Shown piece by piece: positions 1 through 8,701 of a DNA stretch of 40,571 bases. Source of the DNA: Candidatus Auribacterota bacterium (GTDB lineage Bacteria; Auribacterota; Tritonobacteria; UBA1439); NCBI GenBank assembly GCA_026392015.1, contig JAPLCW010000020.1, positions 1-40,571 on the forward strand, given 5' to 3'. Within the stretch, counting starts at the first letter, position 1; the number at the start of each line of letters is the position of its first letter. The notes beneath the pieces are model-generated. The model did not search any database. It had not been told where the DNA came from and saw nothing but the letters and a program-made list of their open reading frames with translations. Position numbers and translations under genes: made by a program.

Positions 1-43
1 ACACGTTGTCCCCGTGCAGATCCATCCCCCCGTACAAGGCCAT
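1..43 (-). CDS. IS110-like transposase, N-terminal fragment cut by window edge
   Basis: On the minus strand an ATG at 43 follows a strong ribosome binding site (AAAGGAGG about 6 bases upstream) and opens a frame reading MALYGGMDLHGDNV before the window ends. The YGGxDLH start is the usual beginning of IS110-family transposases, where the Asp is the first residue of the DEDD catalytic set (family knowledge). Only 14 codons are visible, so the family call is provisional and integrity cannot be judged. Confidence 0.5.
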   Translation of the reverse strand, partial: MALYGGMDLHGDNV

Positions 44-125
44 AGTCGCCTCCTTTCTGGCTCGCCCTTTCCGAGCCGCCTTGCACGAAGATTGTACTTT
101 CTTTCCTTTCGCCTTTGGATGATTA

Positions 126-289
126 TCACTTATGGGTGGTAGATTGCCGAATATGTCATTCCTGCCCCCGTTTTCACGAGGGTAAACTCCAGAAGTAATC
201 CAAGTTCCATACTGGATCCCCGCTCGAGTTTACACTGAGCGCAGTCGAAGTGCCGGGATGACAACTGAAAGGGATACCCCCATAAGTGA
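126..289. repeat. MITE-like palindromic element, copy 1
   Basis: Terminal inverted repeats TCACTTATGGG (126-136) and CCCATAAGTGA (279-289) enclose about 140 bases that themselves fold (ATGTCATTCCTGCC near 154, CCGGGATGACA near 253). It encodes nothing. Related elements lie at 3972-4155 and 10568-10700 with similar ends. Probably a non-autonomous mobile element. Confidence 0.6.
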
Positions 290-326
290 CCCATTACAGG
301 CAGACAGCATAAGGCAAATCATTTAA

Positions 327-461
327 ATCCGCGCAATCTGCGGTTAGAATCCTTTGACCACTGAGAATACTGAAGACACTGAATAAACTATAACTCGGCG
401 CTCTCCGTGCCCTCTGTGGCTATACGTTTTAACCGCGGATTACGAAGATTACGCGGATTCA
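327..461. repeat. Inverted-repeat element with ATCCGCG arms
   Basis: The left arm near 330 (AATCCGCGCAATCTGCGGTT) is the inverse of the right arm beginning near 431 (AACCGCGGATTACG). The interior is the CTCTGTGGCT type of low-information repeat common in MAGs. The same arms form the element between glcD and glcF. Apart from this element and copy 1 of the MITE-like family, I see no gene or promoter I can defend between 44 and 651. Confidence 0.45.
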
Positions 462-651
462 AACAAAAGCAGAAAGACTGGTGTCAAAAGCAGAAAATTG
501 GCTGCGTGAACTTTAGACTGCCAAGTCCATCCGTCTCCATCCGTGGTTAATTCTCGTATGCCTTCTTTGGCTTGCCTTCTCCGGCTTGCGAATTGAAGCG
601 CTAGGGGAATGATGGTACAATCGTTACAAATTCCATAGGAGGGAATCCCCT

Positions 652-2046
652 GTGAAGCAGAGTGACGATCTTCTCCGAGCGCTGCGCGCGATCGTGGGCG
701 GGGAGAACGTATCGGACGCCATCGAGGACCGCATCTGTTACGGCTGCGACGCGACGAGGGCGCAGGCGTTGCCCGCGGTGGTGGCAAGGCCGAAAAGCGC
801 AGAAGAGGTTTCCAATATTCTCCGCCTCGCGAACGAAAGGCGCATCCCGGTATACCCTCGCGGCGCCGGCTCCGGCCTCACCGGAGGGGCGCTGGCGCTC
901 AAGGGAGGAATCTGCCTCGAGATGACGAGGATGAGCCGCATCCTTTCCATTGATCGCACGAATATAACCGCCACAGTTGAGGCAGGCGTCGTTCTCTCGG
1001 ATTTCCAGGCAGCCGTCGAGAGGAAAGGGCTTTTCTATCCGCCCGATCCGGCGAGTGATGAGTTTTGCACCATCGGCGGCAATCTGGCGGAGTGCTCCGG
1101 AGGGCTCCGCTGCATCAAATACGGCGTGACGCGCGACTATGTCCTCTCTGCGGAAGTGGTTCTGCCAAACGGCGATATCATTCACACGGGAAGCGGGACG
1201 ATGAAGAGCGTCGTGGGGTATGATATCGGGCGCTTGCTCATCGGCTCCGAAGGGACTCTCTGCGTATTCACCAAGGCGAAGGTTCGGTTGCTCCCGCTCC
1301 CCGAGGCCGTGAGGACACTCATGGCCTACTTCAGCCAGGTCGGCGACGCGGTCAGGGCGGCCACGGAAATTGTATCGGGCGGGATTGTGCCGAGGACGCT
1401 GGAAATCATGGATGAGACGACAATCCGCTGCATCAGGAACTACAAGCCGTTCGCGATACTTCAGGGAACCAAGGCAATCCTCCTCGCGGAAGCAGATGGC
1501 AACCGGGACAGCGCGCTCCAGGAAATCGAGCGGATGGCGCATGTCTGTCGCGTGGCGGGAGCGATCTCGGTGGATGTTACGGGGGATAAGGCCGAGGCAA
1601 GTCTCAAGTGGGAGGTCAGGAAGGCGGCATCGGCGGCGCTCTACTCGCTGAGTTCCGGGAAGATCAACGAGGATGTGTGCGTACCCAGGAGCATGCTGAA
1701 CGAGCTCTTCAGCGGTGTCGGGGAGATCGCGCAGAAGAAAAAGCTCGTTATCGCCTGTTTCGGACACGCGGGCGACGGCAATATCCATGTCAATGTGCTC
1801 TACAAGGTCGATGACGAGGCAGAGCGGGTTGCCGCGGAAGAAGCTGTCGAGGATATATTCACACTTGTCCTCAATCTCGGGGGGAGCATCTCGGGAGAGC
1901 ATGGTATCGGAACGACCAAGGCGAAGTTCCTCAGCTGGGAGATCGGCGAGAGGGAGATCGCCCTGATGCGCGGGATAAAGCGGCTTCTCGATCCCAATAA
2001 TATTCTCAATCCCGACAAGATTTTTATCGATAACCCGGTCACGTGA
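652..2046 (+). CDS. glcD: Glycolate/D-lactate oxidase FAD subunit GlcD
   Basis: Flavoprotein subunit that oxidises a 2-hydroxyacid such as glycolate or D-lactate and passes electrons to the iron-sulfur partner encoded next (family knowledge). The 464-residue product, slightly shorter than the roughly 500 of E. coli GlcD, has the PCMH-type FAD-binding signature YPRGAGSGLTGG near residue 65, then GGNLAECSGG, and the C-terminal FAD-oxidase signature FGHAGDGNIHVN with SGEHGIGTTKA. The GTG start at 652 follows AGGAGG at 638. glcF lies 231 bases downstream on the same strand, separated by an inverted repeat. No glcE is present, so the enzyme is a two-subunit D/F form. The physiological substrate cannot be fixed from sequence. 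Confidence 0.9.
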   Translation: MKQSDDLLRALRAIVGGENVSDAIEDRICYGCDATRAQALPAVVARPKSAEEVSNILRLANERRIPVYPRGAGSGLTGGALALKGGICLEMTRMSRILSIDRTNITATVEAGVVLSDFQAAVERKGLFYPPDPASDEFCTIGGNLAECSGGLRCIKYGVTRDYVLSAEVVLPNGDIIHTGSGTMKSVVGYDIGRLLIGSEGTLCVFTKAKVRLLPLPEAVRTLMAYFSQVGDAVRAATEIVSGGIVPRTLEIMDETTIRCIRNYKPFAILQGTKAILLAEADGNRDSALQEIERMAHVCRVAGAISVDVTGDKAEASLKWEVRKAASAALYSLSSGKINEDVCVPRSMLNELFSGVGEIAQKKKLVIACFGHAGDGNIHVNVLYKVDDEAERVAAEEAVEDIFTLVLNLGGSISGEHGIGTTKAKFLSWEIGEREIALMRGIKRLLDPNNILNPDKIFIDNPVT

Positions 2047-2099
2047 TTGTCCGGGTAGTAACACGCTTAACCCGGATTATCCATTAAAGGAGAATGAGG

Positions 2100-2225
2100 A
2101 ACCGCGGATTAGGCGGATGTAATGATTTCGATGAAGATAATTTATATATTTATAATATTATCGAGGATATTTTCCACACTATAAAAAACTTCTATAATCC
2201 GCTTAATCCGCACAATCCGCGGTTT
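2100..2225. repeat. Large inverted repeat between glcD and glcF
   Basis: AACCGCGGATTAGGCGGAT at 2100 is inverted at 2197-2225 (ATCCGCTTAATCCGC... ending CCGCGGTT), around an AT-rich centre. It would form a long stem in glcDF RNA. The same arms occur at 327-461, so it is a dispersed element rather than a site specific to this operon. Confidence 0.6.
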
Positions 2226-2277
2226 GAACACTTTATCCGTTGATGAATAGGTTAGTTGATCGCCCAATCGCCATAAA

Positions 2278-3561
2278 ATGAAAGACATCAGAGAAGAGCT
2301 TCTTCGTTGCGCGAGGTGCGGCAAATGCCGCTCTGTATGCCCCACCTTCCTCGTAACCCGTGACGAGACAAAGGTCGCGCGCGGGCGGGTGACGCTCCTC
2401 GAAGCGATCGTGCAGGGCAAGGCCGTGCCGACCCGCTACGCGCGTGAAATCCTCATGAGCTGCTACCGCTGCATGCGCTGCGTGGATGCGTGCCCGAGCG
2501 GCGTCCGAATGGACAGGGTGATCCAGCATGCGCGGGAAATGATCGCCAAGGAAATGGGGATCAACCGGCTCGCGCGTTTCATGTTCCGCCGCGTACTTCC
2601 GCGCAGGAGGCTGTACGATCGTTTCGTGCGTGCGGCACGCCTCATGCAGAGGGTTCTTCCCAAAAGTTCGTCGCAACCGCTGAGGCATCTCCCTCTGCTC
2701 TACAGGGGGCGCCGCTACGTACCCCGGATCGCGCGGAGGTCAGCCCTCCAGGCATTGCCGGAGCTCCTCAAGGGGCGGGGAAATGAGGGGCGGGGGAATA
2801 TGAAGGTTTCGGTCTTCGCAGGCTGCCTCCTTAATTACGTTTATCCCGAGATCGCCGCTTCTCTCATGCGCGTGCTCCAGCTCCACGGCGTTGATATCAT
2901 CTTCCCGAAATCACAGCTATGCTGCGGAGCCCCTGTTCTGGCGTACGGGGATGTGGAAGCGGCGCGTACCATCGCCCGCCGGAATGTGGAGTGTCTTGAA
3001 GCGGACAAGGTTGACGCGATAGTGTTCGGGTGCGCCTCGTGCAGTCTCACAATGAAAAATGATTATCCCGTCCTGCTCCCGGAGGCGAAGGTGCTCGCAG
3101 AGAAGGCGTACGACATATCCGAATTCGTGGATAAGTTCCTTGGTTACAGCAACCTCCCCCTCAATCAGGTTGTGACCTACCACGACCCCTGTCACCTGCG
3201 ATGGGGACAGGGAGTGGCGGAGCCGCCCCGGAAAATAGCCCGCCAGAGCGGCCGCTATATCGAAATGGAGAACGCAGGGGCCTGTTGCGGATTGGGCGGG
3301 TCATTCAGTTTGACACACTACGATGTATCCTGCACCCTCGGCGAGGCCAAGGCGGAGGCAATCCGCGCAACCGGCGCGGAGGTTGTCGCCACTGCATGTC
3401 CCGGCTGCATCCTTCAGCTCCAGGATCAACTCGCCAGAAAAGGAATGAGCACGCGCGTGATGCATGTTGTTCAGCTCTACGAGAGGAGTTATCTCGAAGG
3501 CCGCGTGCATCCACTTCCCGCGGAGTCTGCCGCCATTTCGGAGATTGCGCACGTGGAGTAG
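2278..3561 (+). CDS. glcF: Glycolate/lactate oxidase iron-sulfur subunit GlcF
   Basis: Electron-transfer partner of the flavoprotein at 652-2046. Two N-terminal 4Fe-4S ferredoxin motifs are visible, CARCGKCRSVCP near residue 12 and CYRCMRCVDACP near residue 62. The C-terminal half carries two CCG (cysteine-rich) domains with LCCGAPVLAYGD, FGCASC, DPCHLRWGQG and ACCGLGGSF, the pattern that binds a second cluster type in GlcF, LutA and HdrB proteins (family knowledge). Length 427 residues is normal. No convincing Shine-Dalgarno precedes the ATG at 2278, so expression may depend on translation of an upstream transcript. It is most simply read as co-transcribed with glcD. Confidence 0.9.
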   Translation: MKDIREELLRCARCGKCRSVCPTFLVTRDETKVARGRVTLLEAIVQGKAVPTRYAREILMSCYRCMRCVDACPSGVRMDRVIQHAREMIAKEMGINRLARFMFRRVLPRRRLYDRFVRAARLMQRVLPKSSSQPLRHLPLLYRGRRYVPRIARRSALQALPELLKGRGNEGRGNMKVSVFAGCLLNYVYPEIAASLMRVLQLHGVDIIFPKSQLCCGAPVLAYGDVEAARTIARRNVECLEADKVDAIVFGCASCSLTMKNDYPVLLPEAKVLAEKAYDISEFVDKFLGYSNLPLNQVVTYHDPCHLRWGQGVAEPPRKIARQSGRYIEMENAGACCGLGGSFSLTHYDVSCTLGEAKAEAIRATGAEVVATACPGCILQLQDQLARKGMSTRVMHVVQLYERSYLEGRVHPLPAESAAISEIAHVE

Positions 3562-3773
3562 GGGATAACCTGCTTCCCTCACGCGCCCTCTCTCACTCCC
3601 TCTGTCCCTCAAATGACGCAAAACAAATCAAAAGGTTCACCTGAGGGGTGACATTTAATAAAGACTATTTCTCGTCATAGCGTCTTTAATTACCAAACCC
3701 GCCAACGTGTCGGATGAAACTTGTCCTGAGCATGCCGAAGGATCCTACCCTCGTAGTGTCCGCCATCCCGGGC

Positions 3774-3810
3774 TGTCAACAAATGTTGACATAGGAAACA
3801 TAAGTTGACA
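3774..3810 (+). promoter_or_regulatory. Paired palindrome upstream of sigma-54 promoter (variant class)
   Basis: TGTCAAC-AAAT-GTTGACA at 3774-3791 is a perfect palindrome. A half-degenerate copy (AGGAAAC-ATAA-GTTGACA) follows at 3793-3810, 19 bp centre to centre. The pair lies about 125-165 bp upstream of the start predicted for the sigma-54 promoter at 3910, the usual place for enhancer-binding proteins. The sequence differs from the CTGTTC class on the right of the window, so a different activator is inferred. Confidence 0.5.
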
Positions 3811-3909
3811 GAACTTTTTGACCCGGAATAATTCTTTCTTTGGGAGAATTGACATTCCCCTCTGCCCCAGCATGTTGCGCCATCCATAAAATATAGGCCA
3901 GGCCGCACG

Positions 3910-3927
3910 TTGGCATTGTTCTTGCTT
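3910..3927 (+). promoter_or_regulatory. Sigma-54 (-24/-12) promoter
   Basis: TTGGCATTGTTCTTGCTT fits the sigma-54 consensus TGGCAC-N5-TTGCW with exactly 10 bases between the invariant GG and GC. The predicted start is near 3937. The next gene is 4276, but a MITE-like element (3972-4155) lies between, so the target is uncertain. Confidence 0.6.
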
Positions 3928-3971
3928 GTAGTTATAGCAGACTTCGCCGCAGCCGATAGACGTAGTCGAAT

Positions 3972-4155
3972 CGTAACAGGCTACTTATGGGGGGAATCCC
4001 TTTCACTTGTCATCCCCGCCCCCGTTTTCACGAGGGTAAACTTCATCGGGGATCCGGTATAAAAGCTGGATTCCTGATTGAGTTTACTTTGAGCACAGTC
4101 GAAGTGCGGGAATGACATATTCATTAATCTGCCACCCAATAGGTGACTCGTTACG
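3972..4155. repeat. MITE-like palindromic element, copy 2
   Basis: CGTAAC...ACTTATGGGG on the left is inverted as CCACCCAATAGGTGAC...GTTACG on the right. The interior holds CCCCCGTTTTCACGAGGG and TTTGAGCACAGTCGAAGTG, shared with copy 1. It is followed at about 4160-4265 by inverted ATCTGTGTTCATCTGTG words. The rest of 3562-4275 outside the promoter unit and repeats has no coding sign. Confidence 0.5.
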
Positions 4156-4275
4156 TCGAATACATCTGTGTTCATCTGTGCCGTATCTGTGTTCATCTGT
4201 GATGAGCATTGAATCTTTAAAGAGCATCACAGATAAACACTGATAACCGAGGATGAACACAGATAAAACAACATT

Positions 4276-5490
4276 ATGCAAAATATTCGCGCCTGCGGTG
4301 AGGAACGGATCGCCACGGTGGGAGAGAATCCTTTGAGCAGGAGACGGCGTCACGGGTTGTCGCTATTTCTTCTTGCGATAGTTGTTGTCGCATCCTTCTT
4401 GTATGCAGGCGACCACCGGACGGGGAAAGCGGCACTCCGCTGCTGGAGGTGCGGCGAACTATTTGTCGTCGAGGGGGAAACGGCGAAAGGGGAGTGCCCT
4501 TCCTGCCAGGCCCCCTATGAGAGGGAAAGGGGAGAAGGGACATTACGCGTGTGCTGTATCGGGACGAATTCGGGCGCCTGCTCGTTTATCGTGCGTTCAT
4601 CGGATAACGCCACGCTCGTGTTTACCGGAGGGGAGGAGGAGGGCGTGGGAGAGATTGTGAAATGCCTTGCGCAGATGGGAACGGAAGATATCACTGTTAT
4701 GATCGGCGCGGAGGCGGAGAGCGGGTGCATGCGAGCCCTTACGGAGATAATGAAGAGGTTTACGGTGAGGGAACTCTTTGATCCCGGCTTCAGGAATGAT
4801 GATGAGCATTATGCAGAGTTTCTCAAGGAGCTTGGGGAGAATAACGTGCGCTATCGCGTGGTCCGGGCGATGGAGAACATATCGTGGAATTCCGTGCGGT
4901 TCTATATAGTGCGGCCTTCCGCCTTTGCGGCGGCCGGGGCGGGGTCCAGGAGCCTCTCCCTTTGCGTGGTTCATGGAGGCAACTCGTTCCTGCTTTCGCA
5001 CACCCTCCGGGGACAGAGTGCCGCCTCGCTCCGGCGGCCGCTCTCCTCAAAAGCGCACGTTTCGGATTTACTGTTCCAGGGCAGCGCCGCATCCCTCAGG
5101 GCTATCGCGTCCCCCTTCGAGGGAAAAAGCCCGATCGTGGTTGAGAGCAACGGGAGGGAGATCGGCGTGAGTTCCATCGCGGAGATTTCGATTATGCCGG
5201 AGGGGGAGGGGAGGGGTGACACGGCCGGCGGTACGGAGAAGGGGACCGCTCAGCCGAAGGGTTCGAAGAGTGCGGGGAAGCGGGGCGCATCGGGGGAGAG
5301 AATCAATATCAATAAGGCCGCACCGTACGATCTTGAAGGCCTCAGCGGCATAGGAGCCAAGAAGGCAGCGACGATCATTGAGTTCCGCAACGAGAACGGC
5401 CCGTTCCGGAGCGTCGAGGATATCAAAAAAGTTCCCGGCATCGGAGAGAAACTCTTCGAGCGGAACCAGGACCGCATCAGGGTCGATTGA
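4276..5490 (+). CDS. Membrane-anchored zinc-ribbon / degenerate MBL / ComEA-HhH fusion protein
   Basis: The 404-residue product has a basic N-terminus and one membrane segment (about residues 28-43), then a zinc-ribbon pattern CWRCGELF...CPSCQ. A middle region of about 240 residues runs like the ComEC-type metallo-beta-lactamase fold (FIVRSSDNATLVFTGG...) but lacks the expected THxDxDH motif: MIGAEAESGCMRAL stands in its place. The last 65 residues are a ComEA-type double helix-hairpin-helix (INKAAPYDLEGLSGIGAKKA, VPGIGEKL), which in ComEA binds DNA during uptake. An alternative TTG start at 4333 (LSRRRRHG) has a better spaced GGGAG. It could be a non-catalytic DNA receptor. The HhH call is firm; the MBL relation is inference. 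Confidence 0.65.
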   Translation: MQNIRACGEERIATVGENPLSRRRRHGLSLFLLAIVVVASFLYAGDHRTGKAALRCWRCGELFVVEGETAKGECPSCQAPYERERGEGTLRVCCIGTNSGACSFIVRSSDNATLVFTGGEEEGVGEIVKCLAQMGTEDITVMIGAEAESGCMRALTEIMKRFTVRELFDPGFRNDDEHYAEFLKELGENNVRYRVVRAMENISWNSVRFYIVRPSAFAAAGAGSRSLSLCVVHGGNSFLLSHTLRGQSAASLRRPLSSKAHVSDLLFQGSAASLRAIASPFEGKSPIVVESNGREIGVSSIAEISIMPEGEGRGDTAGGTEKGTAQPKGSKSAGKRGASGERININKAAPYDLEGLSGIGAKKAATIIEFRNENGPFRSVEDIKKVPGIGEKLFERNQDRIRVD

Positions 5491-5600
5491 GAGTCGGAGA
5501 TCAGGCAGTGGGTTAATTTGACTTAGTGCTCTGGGGCATAAGTTCGGTGACGTCGTATGTTATTGTCATCCGTTCAGTACGGGGTCAATAATCGATAATG

Positions 5601-5699
5601 CGTCATTGCGAGCCCCACGGAGTGGGGCGCGGCAATCTCAACTATAGTGGCCTTTTTGGGCAAGATTGCTTTGTCGCCTCAGGCTCCTCGCAATGACAG
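5601..5699. repeat. Palindromic repeat of the GTCATTGCGAG family
   Basis: GTCATTGCGAGCCCC at 5602 is inverted at the right end as GGCTCCTCGCAATGAC, with inner arms GGCAATCTC and AAGATTGC. This is the dispersed TCATTGCGAG repeat seen in many candidate-phylum and deltaproteobacterial genomes (knowledge). A second repeat type (CCCTTCGACTTCGCTCAGGG and relatives) occupies 5790-5920. I see no gene in 5491-6054. Confidence 0.6.
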
Positions 5700-6054
5700 G
5701 ATAGACTATTTTGTATGTTCTCTAATGGGTCATCATATTTGTGACCGTGTGTACCAAGGGTATAGTTTTTCTATGCTGTAGGGGCGTGATCCTTCGGCAA
5801 GGTCCCTTCGACTTCGCTCAGGGTCTTCGACAGGACAAGTTTTATCACGCCCGGGTTCGATCCTTCGGCCGAGTTTATACTGAGCGCAGCCCAACTGCTC
5901 AGGACAGGTTCATCGAACCCCTACAAATCAATGCTCCCCAAACTGACCCACTACCTGATATCATCCTCCCTCTGCGCACATCACTTTCCTGTGGTATAAT
6001 TACCCGCATGTATACATCCTTTGCTATTCGAAGGTGAACCTGACCACAGATTGT

Positions 6055-7638
6055 ATGAAATCATTGTGCTGTCTTTCTCTTATTGCGCTCTGTGCGGCGC
6101 CTCTCGCTTCCGCCGATCAAAAGCAACCTTCCGGTGCGGCGGGCGGCACGGAATCCGTGTCGGAACCTACGGAGTTTCTCACCCGGTGGGACAGGAAGTA
6201 TCGCCTGGTGGACACCGACGTCGAGCCATCACGGTGGGAAAAAGACCGGGACTATTCGACTGCTGCGGCAGAGCTGAAGAAGGCGATTGTTACGGGGATT
6301 CCCGATGATGAAATGTACTACAGGCTGGGGTTCTGCTACGAAAAACTTGGGGACTACGACAGGGCGCTCGAGGCCTACCTCCAGGCGGTGCGCGAGGGCT
6401 CAGTGAAAAGGGAGGGATGGCCTCTCGGATCCTCGATCTTTTACCACCTCGGAACTGTGTATGCGAAAAAGGAGATGTACCGTGAAGCGGCGGACAATTT
6501 CGAGAAAGCCATCCCCCATGCGGCAAACGAGGCGGAGGTTCTCAATAACCTCGGTTACTGCTATCGGAAGCTTTCGCTCAGGCGGAGGGCCCTGGATGCG
6601 TTCACCCGCGCCGTAAATCTGGATCCCCAACTCGCGGATGCGTTTCTCAATATGGGAATTACGTACGCGGAGCTCGGTGATCTCGGTAGCGCGGAGGCAT
6701 CGCTGCGGCGGGCCCTCGATCTCAATCCGGATATTTCAGGCGCTCGGCGCAGCCTTGCCATGATTCAGCATGCCAGGGGAGTGGATGCAGTGGATTCGAG
6801 TGCGGCGCATTCTGTTATTGAGGCAGAGGAGCCTGTGGCGTCCGGCGAGGTCCGCCTCGCAACCTCGCAAAGCCCACTTAAAGTGGAAGGAACCCCGGTT
6901 GAGGGAGTCCCTTCGCCCATTGAGGAGGAGGATATCACTGCCTCGGAGCTGAGCAGGGCGAGGAGATTTATCGAAGGAAAGGATTTCGCCGCCGCCGGGA
7001 AAGTTCTCAAGAATCTCCTCGAGCGCAATCCCCGCTGCGTTCAGGCGTGCCTCGGCATGGCCTACATCAGTGAGTTCGCGGGCGGAGAGCGCTATGGGAA
7101 GGGGTTTCCTGCCGATGAGAGCATTGCGTACTACCGCAGGGCGATCGAGATCCAACCCGGTCTGTTCAGTGAGTGGTTTGATCTGGGAAATGTATATATG
7201 AAAGACGGGAAATATAAGGAGGCCGCGGATGCATTCGCAAAGGCGAAAGACCTTGATCCGTCGATGAAGTATGCGTTCTACAATCTCGGCATGTGCGATA
7301 TCGCTATCGGCGAAAAGGAGAAGGCGGAGGAGCAGTTCAAGGAGGCGCTACTCCTCGACCCCGATTTCACGGAAGCGCGCTTCCAGCTCGGGGTGCTCTG
7401 CTCGGGAAGAAGAGACTATGGAGGAGCGATAGAAGAGTTCGAGCATGTCGTGCGCCTCAATCCGGCAGATGCGGATGCGCACTACCGTCTGGCCACCATC
7501 TACATGCTGCACGCCGAGAAGCCGAAGAAGGCGATAGAGCATTTTACCGCCTACCTGAGATGCAAGCCCGGCGCCGATGACGCAGAGACAGTAAACGGCT
7601 GGATCAGGGAACTGGAGGAGCAGACGGCGGGAGAGTGA
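6055..7638 (+). CDS. Exported TPR-repeat protein
   Basis: A 527-residue protein with a signal peptide (MKSLCCLSLIALCAAPLASA) followed by two TPR arrays, about residues 70-240 and 330-510. Repeats are easily recognised (AEVLNNLGYCYRKLSLRRRA, DAFLNMGITYAELGDLGSAE, MKYAFYNLGMCDIAIGEKEK). They are split by a Pro/Glu-rich spacer of about 60 residues. TPR arrays are protein-binding scaffolds; no enzymatic domain is visible. A GTG at 6034 would add seven residues before the signal sequence. I prefer the ATG at 6055 because it places the signal peptide at the N-terminus, although the nearest SD-like AAGGTGA (6031-6037) is rather far. The gene is flanked by repeats and looks monocistronic. Confidence 0.8.
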   Translation: MKSLCCLSLIALCAAPLASADQKQPSGAAGGTESVSEPTEFLTRWDRKYRLVDTDVEPSRWEKDRDYSTAAAELKKAIVTGIPDDEMYYRLGFCYEKLGDYDRALEAYLQAVREGSVKREGWPLGSSIFYHLGTVYAKKEMYREAADNFEKAIPHAANEAEVLNNLGYCYRKLSLRRRALDAFTRAVNLDPQLADAFLNMGITYAELGDLGSAEASLRRALDLNPDISGARRSLAMIQHARGVDAVDSSAAHSVIEAEEPVASGEVRLATSQSPLKVEGTPVEGVPSPIEEEDITASELSRARRFIEGKDFAAAGKVLKNLLERNPRCVQACLGMAYISEFAGGERYGKGFPADESIAYYRRAIEIQPGLFSEWFDLGNVYMKDGKYKEAADAFAKAKDLDPSMKYAFYNLGMCDIAIGEKEKAEEQFKEALLLDPDFTEARFQLGVLCSGRRDYGGAIEEFEHVVRLNPADADAHYRLATIYMLHAEKPKKAIEHFTAYLRCKPGADDAETVNGWIRELEEQTAGE

Positions 7639-7854
7639 TGTATTAGATTCATCATAGGGTTGAGTGCATTTTGCATAGAGCTTTGGATTTAAGATTTAGG
7701 ATTTTCGCTTTGTTTTTCAGCAGCCTGAAGGCAGTAGTGGAGATTTTTATAAGAAAGAAATGAGTCGCATTATTTTATGCGGTCCAATAAGCATTCCCCT
7801 CCCCCTCCGAGGGGGAAGGGTGACGGTGGGGGCGCAGATCCAAGAGGATAAGCC

Positions 7855-8664
7855 ATGAAATCTGAGAAGAAGAGTAAAATCAGAGAGAGGGGTGGGGGAG
7901 GGATGCCATCGGCAACGCCCGGTCTCTACCTGCGGCTCGTTGTCGTATGGTACGTTCTTTTCACCGCGGCCACCGCCTTGTTCTGCTCCCTAGTCGTGCT
8001 CCCCATACGCGCGTTGCATCCCCTGTCGGTGAAAGGCGTGCTTTCCGCCGCGACAATCATCGTGGTGATGTGCGGACTTTATTTTGTCATCGAGATGCTG
8101 TCACTGGGGCGCGGGAGGGATTTCCTGCCGTTCATATCGCTCGCGAAAAGGAGAGCATTGTTCAGGATGCTCTACCCTCTATGCAATATCCTCGGGAGGC
8201 TGTTCGGCCGGTCACAGGAGGCGGTATCTGCCTCGCTGATCGCGCTGATTAACCAGCTCACGCGCATCGCCGCGAGGGGTAGAGGAGAAGGTGGAATTCT
8301 CGTTCTGCTGCCGCGCTGCGTCCAGAATTCGAAATGCACGCAGCGGATTGCGGAGGATATCGCGCAGTGCAAGAGATGCGGAAAGTGCGATATCGCGCGC
8401 GTGGTGGAGATGATGGAAAAGTACCGGTTCCGCGTGGCGGTGGTGGGCGGCGGCGAGCTGGCGCGGAAAAAGGTCCACGAGCTCTCCCCCTCTTTTGTCA
8501 TTGCCGTGGCGTGCGAAAGAGAGCTGCTCGAAGGCATCTCGGCAGTCTCGGATGTCCCGGTGATCGGAATCCCGAACAGGAGGCCGGAGGGGCCCTGTAC
8601 CAATACCGTGATCGATATCGATGAGTTTGAAAAGGCCGTCCGATTATATTCGGGAGAGCGATGA
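7855..8664 (+). CDS. DUF116 family membrane protein
   Basis: 269 residues. Two membrane segments (about residues 28-50 and 63-85) precede a cytoplasmic DUF116 domain with the characteristic cysteine set: PRCVQNSKCTQ, then CKRCGKCDI near residue 180, VACEREL, and the PNRRPEGPC...TNT ending. DUF116 proteins have no proven reaction. The Cys pattern suggests a metal or Fe-S site (inference), and the family often neighbours lipid- or formyltransferase-related genes. The ATG at 7855 follows GAGGAT. It leads a group with the sialidase-like gene 37 bases downstream. Confidence 0.8.
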   Translation: MKSEKKSKIRERGGGGMPSATPGLYLRLVVVWYVLFTAATALFCSLVVLPIRALHPLSVKGVLSAATIIVVMCGLYFVIEMLSLGRGRDFLPFISLAKRRALFRMLYPLCNILGRLFGRSQEAVSASLIALINQLTRIAARGRGEGGILVLLPRCVQNSKCTQRIAEDIAQCKRCGKCDIARVVEMMEKYRFRVAVVGGGELARKKVHELSPSFVIAVACERELLEGISAVSDVPVIGIPNRRPEGPCTNTVIDIDEFEKAVRLYSGER

Positions 8665-8701
8665 GGAATGCCCGGCAGTACCTCACGCAATGGGGAAATA
8701 G

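Noticed and set aside
601..2064. Long minus-strand frame opposite glcD
   Set aside because: GC-rich codon bias on the coding strand opens antisense frames. The plus strand carries clear family motifs and an SD; the antisense has neither.
5840..5930. GGTTCGATCC as a tRNA T-arm
   Set aside because: No acceptor, D or anticodon arms can be drawn around it; it belongs to a dispersed TTCGGC/TTCGCTCAGG repeat.
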